A stretch of DNA of 37,970 bases from a virus. Under the pieces are notes generated by a model. That model worked only from the letters and a program-made list of their open reading frames with translations. It was not told the origin of the DNA and did not search any database. Shown in pieces: positions 13,400 to 18,683 of the stretch. Each line of letters opens with the position of its first letter. Positions within the stretch are counted from its first letter, which is position 1. The translations under genes and the position numbers were made by a program. The stretch lies in IMG/VR virus record IMGVR_UViG_3300044701_001169, positions 1 through 37,970 of that record, one strand, 5' to 3'.

Positions 13400-13708
13400 T
13401 TATTTCACTCCTGCCATTTTGTTTGCCCATACTACGCCGTTGTGTTGCTTGACGTACTCCCACGATCCCTTGGTGCCGTCCTGTACTTGGAGGCGTGACG
13501 GGATGGTGTTGCCCCAGTAGTCACTGGCACCCTTGAGTCCGAGCAGGCACTTGCCTGCCTCGATTGCCTCCATCATGGTGCGACCATACGACCCTTGAAG
13601 TGACCACATACCGCCGTTGATTGCTCGCTGTATGGAGGCGTAGTAATCTGCCTCGCTGATCTCTTCGTCAAACTCGATATTGTTTACGTCTTCTAATGTG
13701 AATGTCAT
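13400..13708 (-). CDS. Conserved phage protein of unknown function (102 aa)
   Basis: Contains YYASIQRAINGGMWSLQGSY followed by GRTMMEAIEAGKCLLG and DYWGNTIPSR, a strongly conserved pattern in phage proteins (Q..IN.G.WSLQGSYGR.MM.AI..G.C.LG..) whose function is not known. Good ribosome site (AGGAG). Overlaps the upstream gene by 4 nt. Confidence 0.82.
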   Translation of the reverse strand: MTFTLEDVNNIEFDEEISEADYYASIQRAINGGMWSLQGSYGRTMMEAIEAGKCLLGLKGASDYWGNTIPSRLQVQDGTKGSWEYVKQHNGVVWANKMAGVK

Positions 13709-13887
13709 TTTGTTACTCCTATTTGTGGTACTACACTGTTAATTTTAAACACGCCACTGTCATAATCATGCTCTAAATCTGAAAGACTTACATCCCATGC
13801 TTTTTCGCGCGCCTTGTCGATATCTTCGGCGTCAATTACGATTGAATAGTACGATTCACGTACGTACGTCACAATATATTTACTCAT
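13705..13887 (-). CDS. Hypothetical protein (60 aa)
   Basis: MSKYIVTYVRESYYSIVIDA, followed by EDIDKAREKAWDVSL: a strand-strand-helix pattern like small proteins with a double-stranded DNA-mimic or DpnD/PcfM-like fold, though the match is weak. GGGAG ribosome site. Function unknown. Confidence 0.7.
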   Translation of the reverse strand: MSKYIVTYVRESYYSIVIDAEDIDKAREKAWDVSLSDLEHDYDSGVFKINSVVPQIGVTK

Positions 13888-14116
13888 AAGTTAACTCCCA
13901 TTGTACTGGATAAGATGGCAGGACTACATAGTCCGACCAATCGGTTGTATTGTTCTTAGCACGATACGCCACGACGTCGTACCAATTGTCGTCCTCTTCG
14001 TTTACTGCGATGGTGACAGTCCACGACCACAAATTGTAAGACCAGTCGCCGTCCTTGTAGATCTCGTGCTTGTAACGATCTTTTAAAATTTCTACTGCCT
14101 TAATTAGTCTGTTCAT
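13880..14116 (-). CDS. Hypothetical protein (78 aa)
   Basis: MNRLIKAVEILKDRYKHEIY start, then a Trp/Tyr/Asp-rich body (WSYNLWSWTVTIAVNEEDDN). Unrecognised. ATGA overlap with the zinc-ribbon gene upstream and 8-nt overlap with the gene downstream. Confidence 0.7.
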   Translation of the reverse strand: MNRLIKAVEILKDRYKHEIYKDGDWSYNLWSWTVTIAVNEEDDNWYDVVAYRAKNNTTDWSDYVVLPSYPVQWELTYE

Positions 14117-14277
14117 TCTGTAATCTCCTCATCGTCAAATTCAAAGTTAATGGTGCGACTGCAACACGTGCACCTTTCTACATATATAAAGCCATTGTTG
14201 CTAACTGCCTCCGTCCTTGCCCCATCGTAGGGGCAGGTAAATGGTTGGTCGCTATCTGCTATAAAAATGTCGGTCAT
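14113..14277 (-). CDS. Small zinc-ribbon-like protein (54 aa)
   Basis: ATG 14275-14277, TGA overlapping the next ATG. Two Cys groups (FTCPYDGART near residue 12 and RCTCCSRTINF near 35) separated by a short hairpin suggest a treble-clef or zinc-ribbon fold; acidic C-terminus. ATGA overlap with the upstream gene as well. Function unknown. Confidence 0.65.
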   Translation of the reverse strand: MTDIFIADSDQPFTCPYDGARTEAVSNNGFIYVERCTCCSRTINFEFDDEEITE

Positions 14278-14543
14278 TCGTACACTCCCAGTTCGCCTGC
14301 GTTAATCCACTCTGCGTAGAGTCCGTATTTATGTAACGTGTTGGTGATCAGTGGGTTGACACCAAACTCCCAATCTGATCCGATCGTGTGCCCGTCGTAA
14401 TAGTCCGCCCACAATGTGTCGCCGTACTTCGGGTCAAAGTTATGCTCGGCGCTGATCTGAAAGTTCTTGATGTCATAGCGCTCGTATACCGGCGCGTTGA
14501 TCTTTTTGAGTGCGTTAAATGCTAGTCTGTGCTTGCGTGTCAT
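14274..14543 (-). CDS. Hypothetical protein (89 aa)
   Basis: Start chosen at ATG 14541-14543 (MTRKHRLAFNALKKINAPVY); an in-frame TTG four codons upstream is less likely. Contains WADYYDGHTIGSDWEFG and ends with WINAGELGVYE. Similar short phage proteins carry the D..D.YDG...G...FG pattern; function unknown. Confidence 0.73.
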   Translation of the reverse strand: MTRKHRLAFNALKKINAPVYERYDIKNFQISAEHNFDPKYGDTLWADYYDGHTIGSDWEFGVNPLITNTLHKYGLYAEWINAGELGVYE

Positions 14544-14544
14544 A

Positions 14545-14706
14545 TCATCCCCCAAATGCGTCTATGTAATCGGCGACAGCGTCTGCCTCCGTCTCGTCTT
14601 CTGTAAACCACGATGGCTTGGTGTCTATCACGTCCTGTGCCTCTTCCATGGTAAACGTGTAGCCTAGCTTTTGTGCCTCTTCAATAATCTTATCTAGGTT
14701 CATCAT
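14545..14706 (-). CDS. Small acidic helical protein (53 aa)
   Basis: ATG 14704-14706 overlapping the upstream TGA (ATGA); a second ATG follows immediately. Starts MMNLDKIIEEAQKLGYTFTM, then EEAQDVIDTKPSWFTEDETE. Acidic, helical; unrecognised. Confidence 0.66.
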   Translation of the reverse strand: MMNLDKIIEEAQKLGYTFTMEEAQDVIDTKPSWFTEDETEADAVADYIDAFGG

Positions 14707-14930
14707 AATAGGTCTTCCCTTTCCCTTATTGCGTTGATCTGTTCGTTGACGCTGTGAAAATTAGCGTCCTCCAGTGCGTATTGTAGCGCATCTAATATCT
14801 GAGCGCCATCCCACTTAAAATAACTCGATATCATAGCGCCTAGTGCCTCTGCGTCCGTGATACCGGCCTGATACTCAGGCTCGTAGCGCACCTTGATCGT
14901 GGTGTCGATCAATGATTTTAAACTGATCAT
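14703..14930 (-). CDS. Conserved small phage protein (75 aa)
   Basis: MISLKSLIDTTIKVRYEPEY, then GITDAEALGAMISSYFKWDG and a helical C-terminus. The KVRYEPEY.AG.TD.EALG pattern recurs in small uncharacterised phage proteins. ATGA overlaps at both ends. Confidence 0.76.
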   Translation of the reverse strand: MISLKSLIDTTIKVRYEPEYQAGITDAEALGAMISSYFKWDGAQILDALQYALEDANFHSVNEQINAIREREDLL

Positions 14931-15193
14931 ACTGCCTCCTTTGTTGAGTACTCCATCTTATTAATCACATACTCCATCATGTCGATGGCGAGCTCACGCT
15001 TGATTTGCTCTTCCATGTTGGTGGCGCTAAAGCCACCCGACCATGACGACTGATTAGAGCGTGCGATGCCCTGCAAATACCTGAGAGCACGCACTGGGTC
15101 TTCGATGTCGTTGATCACGTTGAAGAGCTCTTCCTGATAGTCGTGGTAGAACTTTTTTGCTAGCTCACGCACGCCGAATTGTAAGTTTGCCAT
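14927..15193 (-). CDS. Hypothetical protein (88 aa)
   Basis: Start chosen at ATG 15191-15193 with GGGAGG upstream, one nt after the previous gene's stop (MANLQFGVRELAKKFYHDYQ). Middle part PVRALRYLQGIARSNQSSWS. Helical; unrecognised. Confidence 0.75.
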   Translation of the reverse strand: MANLQFGVRELAKKFYHDYQEELFNVINDIEDPVRALRYLQGIARSNQSSWSGGFSATNMEEQIKRELAIDMMEYVINKMEYSTKEAV

Positions 15194-15194
15194 A

Positions 15195-15437
15195 TTACAC
15201 CTCCCAAAATTGAATTGATGGATCAAGTTTCTGTAACTGCTCAGCGACTCGGATTAAATTATTATACCTGCGGTTTACCTCAGAGCGTGAGAGCTCGCCG
15301 TCCATGGTGAGGTTCTCGGGGCTCAACTCGCTGTCAATACGGCGCGCGATGCGCTTACGATCTTCTGCGCTATCGAGACTGACAGGATAAAGCGCGCGTT
15401 TGTTCATGCGATTAATATATGCTTGTAGTGCTTTCAT
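15195..15437 (-). CDS. Hypothetical helical protein (80 aa)
   Basis: MKALQAYINRMNKRALYPVS start; Arg-rich middle (EDRKRIARRIDSEL) and a helix-rich end. Unrecognised. AGGGG ribosome site. ATGA overlap with the 65-aa gene. Confidence 0.7.
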   Translation of the reverse strand: MKALQAYINRMNKRALYPVSLDSAEDRKRIARRIDSELSPENLTMDGELSRSEVNRRYNNLIRVAEQLQKLDPSIQFWEV

Positions 15438-15631
15438 TTTGTTAACCCCTCTATAAATTGTTTTGCCTCTGCCTCAGTGTCGAACGAACGGCTGACACTG
15501 CTAGACCACCCGCCGTGATCTGCCATCACGATAAACTTATCGAGACGATAGCCGATCCTAGTGATTCGATACTTTGGATTTTCGGCGCGTGGTTGGTTCC
15601 AAATCTTAGCGCAATCTTTATCGTAGCTCAT
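15434..15631 (-). CDS. Hypothetical protein (65 aa)
   Basis: MSYDKDCAKIWNQPRAENPK start; beta-rich middle (YRITRIGYRLDKFIVMADHG) and a C-terminal helix (TEAEAKQFIEGL). Looks like a small beta-beta-alpha unit. Good AGGAGA site. First gene after the hairpin and possible promoter at 15654-15691. Confidence 0.72.
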   Translation of the reverse strand: MSYDKDCAKIWNQPRAENPKYRITRIGYRLDKFIVMADHGGWSSSVSRSFDTEAEAKQFIEGLTK

Positions 15632-15653
15632 ATTATCTCCTGTTGATGTGATT

Positions 15654-15659
15654 ATTATA
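15654..15659 (-). promoter_or_regulatory. Possible host-type -10 element
   Basis: Minus-strand TATAAT at 15659-15654, 23 nt before the start of the 65-aa gene, immediately after the hairpin at 15665-15691. No good -35 hexamer at 16-18 nt (the zone is occupied by the hairpin), so it would need an activator or be weak. Confidence 0.35.
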
Positions 15660-15664
15660 CTGGG

Positions 15665-15691
15665 TCAGTGGCTCATAGAACGAGCCACTGA
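15665..15691 (-). terminator. Hairpin after the 132-aa gene (terminator or processing hairpin)
   Basis: Perfect 10-bp stem TCAGTGGCTC (15665-15674) / GAGCCACTGA (15682-15691), 7-nt loop, just downstream of the stop codon of the gene at 15694-16092. On the minus strand it is not followed by a U-run, so it may stabilise the mRNA 3' end or terminate weakly. A T4 run follows on the plus strand only. Confidence 0.55.
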
Positions 15692-15693
15692 TT

Positions 15694-16092
15694 TTACTTA
15701 GCCCTAAAACACGCCTGCACGATCGAGCGTGGCAGACCTGCCTCGGTGTTGCCGTTGTCGTGGTACACGCCGTCAATCAGCGCCACGGCGTGTCCGCTCT
15801 TGATCACGATAAAGTTACCCTTGGGGTTGTGCTTGGCAAACGTTGCCAGTGTGCACCGGTTGCCCCGACTGTATCGCTCGAGCTTGGCGTCCTTGTTGGC
15901 GCTGAGCATTTGGATTGCCTTGTCGGTTTGGGCTCGCATCATGCCACGGCGTGGCTTGCGCCCTGCCTTGGCGCATACCTCGTGCACCTCGGGATAGGCG
16001 CGGTTGAATGCGAGCGATAGCGCCCGAACCACGCAGTCTCGGGACTCTGCCTCGATTGTGCGTGGGTTATTGCAGATGTATTGAAAGTTCAT
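15694..16092 (-). CDS. Putative papain-like cysteine peptidase-type protein (132 aa)
   Basis: Begins MNFQYICNNPRTIEAESRDC; the DCVVRALSLAF segment (about residues 19-29) resembles the catalytic Cys helix of papain-like/C39-like folds. GNFIVIKSGHAVALIDGVYH (about 92-111) has the Gly-His-Ala strand expected for the catalytic His, followed by Asp/Asn. Similar small phage proteins (C...RTCT..TF......G...V...GH..A...G...D) are known, with no proven activity. Assignment rests on this C-H-D order only. Confidence 0.5.
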   Translation of the reverse strand: MNFQYICNNPRTIEAESRDCVVRALSLAFNRAYPEVHEVCAKAGRKPRRGMMRAQTDKAIQMLSANKDAKLERYSRGNRCTLATFAKHNPKGNFIVIKSGHAVALIDGVYHDNGNTEAGLPRSIVQACFRAK

Positions 16093-16103
16093 GTTGCCCC
16101 CGA

Positions 16104-16322
16104 TTAAAATGTATATTTTGGATTAACGCCGGCATCTTTTTGATACCGGTTCCACTGGGCGTTAGCCCTGAAATTGGCGATGCGCCATACCTTTTGCCAG
16201 TCGGCGATGCGCTCGTCACTGCAAAAATCTTTGACGGCCTGTTTTTCGTCGCCACAAAAATCCCTAGTGTTGATAATTAAATCGACTGCATTGTCGATTA
16301 TTGCATTTGATATATAGCTCAT
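16104..16322 (-). CDS. Hypothetical protein (72 aa)
   Basis: MSYISNAIIDNAVDLIINTR start; helical, with two Cys and a Trp-rich segment (WQKVWRIANFRANAQWNRYQ). Ribosome site AGGAG. It follows ribozyme A by about 80 nt; that leader has an inverted repeat (CCTAGG around 16371-16391). Unrecognised. Confidence 0.73.
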   Translation of the reverse strand: MSYISNAIIDNAVDLIINTRDFCGDEKQAVKDFCSDERIADWQKVWRIANFRANAQWNRYQKDAGVNPKYTF

Positions 16323-16402
16323 GGTGGCTCCTGTATTGGTTTGGGTTGATTATAAGGCATTGCTACCGACCTAGGGGTTGCTAGCCTAGGAAGAGGTGCC
16401 TT

Positions 16403-16455
16403 GGTCATCATCAGTGCACGCATCACGTGCAGACAGCCGTTAGGCTGTTTCGACC
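16403..16455 (-). ncRNA. Hammerhead-type self-cleaving ribozyme, copy A
   Basis: Minus strand, 53 nt. In order: GGUC (stem II, 3' strand), GAA, stem III ACAGCC-UAAC-GGCUGU, cleavage nucleotide C17 (16432; triplet GUC), stem I UGCACG-UGAUG-CGUGCA, CUGAUGA, one extra U, GACC (stem II, 5' strand). All conserved core positions of a type II hammerhead (open at stem II) are present. The predicted cut is between 16432 and 16431. It starts 2 nt after the stop of the 55-aa gene. Copies B and C preserve core and stem I while stem III changes with full compensation. Confidence 0.8.
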
Positions 16456-16457
16456 TG

Positions 16458-16625
16458 TTAATCTTCTTCTTTGTCGCACTCTTCGCACTCAAAAATTGGC
16501 ATCGTGTCCAATTCAATATGCCCATTCATGTATGCGCCTAATGCTAGTTCTCTTGCCTCTTCGGCTGAATGCGCCTCGATGGTGCGTGAGGTTGTGAGGG
16601 TGATTAGTACTGTGTATTGTGACAT
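16458..16625 (-). CDS. Small protein with C-terminal CxxC (55 aa)
   Basis: ATG 16623-16625 with AGGAGAT upstream; TAA at 16458-16460. Starts MSQYTVLITLTTSRTIEAHS, then AEEARELALGAYMNGH and ends IFECEECDKEED with a CEEC pair. Strand-helix-strand layout. It lies between ribozymes B and A and would become its own mRNA if both cleave. Function unknown. Confidence 0.72.
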   Translation of the reverse strand: MSQYTVLITLTTSRTIEAHSAEEARELALGAYMNGHIELDTMPIFECEECDKEED

Positions 16626-16642
16626 TGTGTATCTCCTGTATT

Positions 16643-16693
16643 GGTCATCATCAGTGCACGCATCACGTGCAGACGCCTTACGGCGTTTCGACC
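16643..16693 (-). ncRNA. Hammerhead-type self-cleaving ribozyme, copy B
   Basis: Minus strand, 51 nt. Same order as copy A: GGUC, GAA, stem III ACGCC-GUAA-GGCGU (GNRA tetraloop), C17 at 16672 within GUC, stem I UGCACG-UGAUG-CGUGCA, CUGAUGA, extra U, GACC. Predicted cut between 16672 and 16671, 46 nt before the next start codon. Begins 2 nt after the stop of the gene at 16696-16872. Confidence 0.82.
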
Positions 16694-16695
16694 TA

Positions 16696-16872
16696 TTACT
16701 TATTATCGCCTGCCCACAATATGGTCTCGAGCTCTTTTAGCTTTTGAATTTGCTCTTCGATCTTATCTTTGATAAACCTGTCGTCGGTGAGGTATTGCTC
16801 GTGCTCGCCTAGGTTACTCCAAATGGATCTGATCAGGGTCATGCGTTGCTCATAGCTTAAATTGAATGTCAT
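16696..16872 (-). CDS. Hypothetical helical protein (58 aa)
   Basis: Start chosen at ATG 16870-16872 with GGAGG upstream (MTFNLSYEQRMTLIRSIWSN). The second half is one long charged helix (KDKIEEQIQKLKELETIL). Unrecognised. Its stop is followed after 2 nt by ribozyme B. Confidence 0.72.
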   Translation of the reverse strand: MTFNLSYEQRMTLIRSIWSNLGEHEQYLTDDRFIKDKIEEQIQKLKELETILWAGDNK

Positions 16873-16882
16873 ATTGCCTCCG

Positions 16883-17128
16883 TTAGTCAATGTTAATCAC
16901 TCGGCGATCTGCCGTCAATACTAGGTGGTTGCCGAGCTCGTCGGTGCCGATGGCAAACACTGGCACGCCCCTGAACTTACCACCGCGCAGGTGTTGGGCG
17001 CGATACGATAGCGACAGGCTACGATCGCTCACGCCGATGTTGGTAAACCCACCGGCTAGCAGGTCATTTAAAAACTCAATGGTCAAAATGCGGTTTTGAC
17101 TGCCTTTAATCTCAGAATGTTTTGGCAT
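16883..17128 (-). CDS. Hypothetical protein (81 aa)
   Basis: Start chosen at ATG 17126-17128 with GGAGG upstream (MPKHSEIKGSQNRILTIEFL); longer in-frame starts would run into ribozyme C. Contains FRGVPVFAIGTDELGNHLVL, a beta-rich end. Unrecognised. No ribozyme separates it from the next gene (10 nt gap), so these two should stay on one mRNA. Confidence 0.74.
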   Translation of the reverse strand: MPKHSEIKGSQNRILTIEFLNDLLAGGFTNIGVSDRSLSLSYRAQHLRGGKFRGVPVFAIGTDELGNHLVLTADRRVINID

Positions 17129-17146
17129 ATAGCCTCCGTGTTGGTT

Positions 17147-17199
17147 GGTCATCATCAGTGCACGCCTAACGTGCAGACCGGATCGCTCCGGTTTCGACC
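17147..17199 (-). ncRNA. Hammerhead-type self-cleaving ribozyme, copy C
   Basis: Minus strand, 53 nt. GGUC, GAA, stem III ACCGGA-GCGA-UCCGGU (GNRA tetraloop), C17 at 17176 within GUC, stem I UGCACG-UUAGG-CGUGCA, CUGAUGA, extra U, GACC. Stem III shares no sequence with copies A and B beyond the core-proximal A-U/C-G pairs yet pairs fully; the stem I loop also differs. Predicted cut between 17176 and 17175, 47 nt before the next start codon. Begins 4 nt after the stop of the 144-aa gene. Confidence 0.82.
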
Positions 17200-17203
17200 T
17201 GTA

Positions 17204-17638
17204 TTACTTAACTTCAACTATCTGCACGTCCACCCATGAGTCGCCGAGTGAACTGGCTAGCTTTTGGGCTAGATCTGCACGACCACACCACCCTTGGATC
17301 ACATAAGTATCATATGCACCCTCTGAGGCGTATCGCTCGATCTCAGCAATTGAATTAGCTTTGTACTGGGCTTGGTGTGCGTCCATGCCGATGGCTAGGA
17401 TTGCGTTGCCCTTGGCTACATACTCGGCGATGCTTTTAGGTGTTTCCCAAGAGTAGACTGGCGCCTTGCCTAGTGCATGGTCGACCATGTACTGGGCGTT
17501 GACGTCTGTGCAAACTGACGCCCAGTGCAGTGCCTTGGCTTTGCTTTTCTTGGCTACTACGATATGGCTGTAAGTACGGGCAGTGGTACGGGTAAATGTT
17601 TGACCTGCAAACTCTACGGCGTATTTGGTTTTGCTCAT
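17204..17638 (-). CDS. Hypothetical protein, first gene of the early minus-strand operon (144 aa)
   Basis: MSKTKYAVEFAGQTFTRTTA start with THIVVAKK-like SHIVVAKKSKAKALHWAS; the C-terminal half includes GWCGRADLAQKLASSLGDSW. Alpha/beta, basic N-terminus, no recognised family. Strong AGGAGAT site. Being first after the host-type promoter at 17819-17848 with a 180-nt structured leader, it is probably the earliest expressed gene in the window and a candidate host-takeover protein by position only. Confidence 0.76.
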   Translation of the reverse strand: MSKTKYAVEFAGQTFTRTTARTYSHIVVAKKSKAKALHWASVCTDVNAQYMVDHALGKAPVYSWETPKSIAEYVAKGNAILAIGMDAHQAQYKANSIAEIERYASEGAYDTYVIQGWCGRADLAQKLASSLGDSWVDVQIVEVK

Positions 17639-17669
17639 ATTTAAATCTCCTGTTAGTTAGTACTGCCTC

Positions 17670-17693
17670 GAGCGCCCTATTGCTAAGGCGCTC
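17670..17693 (-). promoter_or_regulatory. Leader hairpin of the early operon
   Basis: Perfect 7-bp stem GAGCGCC (17670-17676) / GGCGCTC (17687-17693) with a 10-nt loop in the 5' leader of the 144-aa gene, about 30 nt before its start codon. Further small hairpins (GCCGG/CCGGT and GCTGT/ACAGC) lie at about 17724-17752. They could stabilise the leader or act in translational control. Confidence 0.5.
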
Positions 17694-17818
17694 TGAGCAT
17701 TACTATCTGTTAACATACGCTGTGTTGGATAACAGCACCGGTTCTGCCGGCTCCCCCTTATAGATCGCGGTTGGGTTTGCGTTTGAGTGGATTAGCCACT
17801 GCACTTCCGATACCCTCT

Positions 17819-17848
17819 ATTGTACAGACCTTTCGGATTAAATGTAAA
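17819..17848 (-). promoter_or_regulatory. Host-type sigma70 promoter of the early operon
   Basis: Minus strand: -35 TTTACA (17848-17843, five of six consensus), 18-nt spacer, -10 TACAAT (17824-17819, five of six). GGTCTG precedes the -10 as in the promoter at 12876-12904. It should fire with host polymerase on entry and feed the ribozyme-containing operon. Confidence 0.72.
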
Positions 17849-18086
17849 TAGAATACCTGACTAAACTGTGGGGGATTGTGGGATATTGTGGGTTGTCAGA
17901 TTGCCCAACATCTCGCCCACCCTACCGCCCAGCCCTCGCGCCCGCAAAGCCTTTGTGGTGGCACCCCGAGTCCACCATGGCACGATCGCAGACCACTTGA
18001 TACCTAACCATCAGAAAGTACGATCGTGGCGTGGCGCCCCTTTAAAACGCGCCCAATCCGTCAACTAGGGGAAACCCTAACAGCCA

Positions 18087-18280
18087 GCTAAGTTAGTTGG
18101 CACTTACTAACTTAGCACTCAGGCACATCGAGTGCTAATAATGGGGACAGAGTGGGCGCTCGGCTCGGACTGCCATGTTAGTAAGTACTTACTAACCTAG
18201 ATGTTAGTACTCACTAACCTATGCGCTACTTGGCAGGGGGGCGCGGTGCCACGATGTTAGTAAGCGCTCACTTACATCGG
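18087..18280. repeat. Cluster of GTTAGT/ACTAAC inverted repeats
   Basis: Four sites: GCTAAGTTAGT/ACTAACTTAGC with an 8-nt loop (18087-18116); the 20-bp perfect palindrome GTTAGTAAGTACTTACTAAC (18177-18196); GTTAGTACTCACTAAC (18203-18218); and a degenerate one with CGATGT/ACATCG outer arms and GTAAG/CTTAC inner arms (about 18252-18280). They look like operators for one dimeric regulator in the divergence region. Confidence 0.7.
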
Positions 18281-18292
18281 CGCGCTCGAGCT

Positions 18293-18390
18293 GTGCACCA
18301 GATTGGTGCACGCGCACCAAGGCGGTGAATTTGTGCACCATTTTGGTGCACGGGGGGCTTTTTTATATTGCGATGCACCAATTTGGGTCC
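18293..18390. promoter_or_regulatory. Phased array of palindromes resembling NtrC-binding sites
   Basis: GTGCACCA-GAT-TGGTGCAC (18293-18311) and GTGCACCA-TTT-TGGTGCAC (18333-18351) are perfect 8-bp arm palindromes. Degenerate sites sit at 18312-18330 (GCGCACCA-AGG-CGGTGAAT) and about 18374-18390 (TGCACCA-ATT-TGGGTCC). Centres are near 18302, 18321, 18342 and 18382, roughly multiples of 20 nt. The 17-mers TGCACCAGATTGGTGCA and TGCACCATTTTGGTGCA match the enterobacterial NtrC site form TGCACYA-N3-TGGTGCA. No sigma54 promoter was found nearby, so a phage regulator with a similar site, or iterons, are alternatives. Confidence 0.6.
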
Positions 18391-18493
18391 CGTGACGGGG
18401 CGGCGGCCCGGGGGCCCCACAGACCCCAAGCTCGTTCCATTCCCCACAAAAACCGACTTTCTAAATTTTTTTTTGTAAAATTTGTATAGTAAA

Positions 18494-18508
18494 TTTCACA
18501 ATGTGAAA
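18494..18508. promoter_or_regulatory. Palindromic operator, copy 3
   Basis: TTTCACAATGTGAAA, identical to the operators near the primase gene (10425-10439 and 10607-10621), at the left end of the second large repeat copy. Confidence 0.7.
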
Positions 18509-18640
18509 CGAAATGCGCTAAGTCCTTGATGTTCGACGGGGATGCGGGGGTTGCGGGGGTTACTTTATTATTTTTATTATTTTTAAAAAATAAAAAATAA
18601 AGATAGAGGGAAACCTGGAATATACCCCCGCAAGTGCCGC
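18494..18640. repeat. Second copy of the large repeat, with inverted AT-rich centre
   Basis: Left arm 18494-18562 is nearly identical in length and sequence to 10425-10493 (same order: operator, AAGTCCTTGATG, CGACGGGGATG, two GCGGGGGTT 9-mers). The inner stem TTGCGGGGGT/ACCCCCGCAA (18551-18560 and 18624-18633) is conserved. The 60-nt centre (18563-18622), however, matches the centre of the first copy only as its reverse complement (28 nt of ATTCCAG.TT.CCCTCTATC... with two mismatches). The right arm is shortened to GCAAGTGCC repeats. Confidence 0.75.
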
Positions 18641-18683
18641 AAGTGCCGCGCTTCTGCGAGCAAAATTGATAGTTAAAAACTAT

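Larger units (their letters stand above)
17849..18683. other. Non-coding divergence region between the two transcription directions
   Basis: About 0.8 kb without a convincing gene between the early minus-strand promoter and the first plus-strand promoter. It holds four GTTAGT/ACTAAC inverted repeats (18087-18280), a phased array of GTGCACCA/TGGTGCAC palindromes (18293-18390), a GC-rich hairpin zone (about 18399-18420), a TTTCACAATGTGAAA operator and the second copy of the large repeat. The 17.85-18.08 kb part is otherwise featureless. This density suggests the main control region and possibly a replication origin. Confidence 0.65.

Noticed and set aside
16319-16525. 68-codon minus-strand frame spanning ribozyme A
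   Set aside because: It crosses the conserved ribozyme and conflicts with the 55-aa gene at 16458-16625, which has its own ribosome site.
17868-18068. 66-codon plus-strand frame in the divergence region
   Set aside because: No ribosome site, no recognisable composition, and it lies upstream of all plus-strand promoters.
17960-18120. Sigma54 promoter to go with the NtrC-like sites
   Set aside because: TGGCAC occurs at about 17959, 17979 and 18099, but none has GC at the required 10-nt spacing for a -24/-12 promoter.
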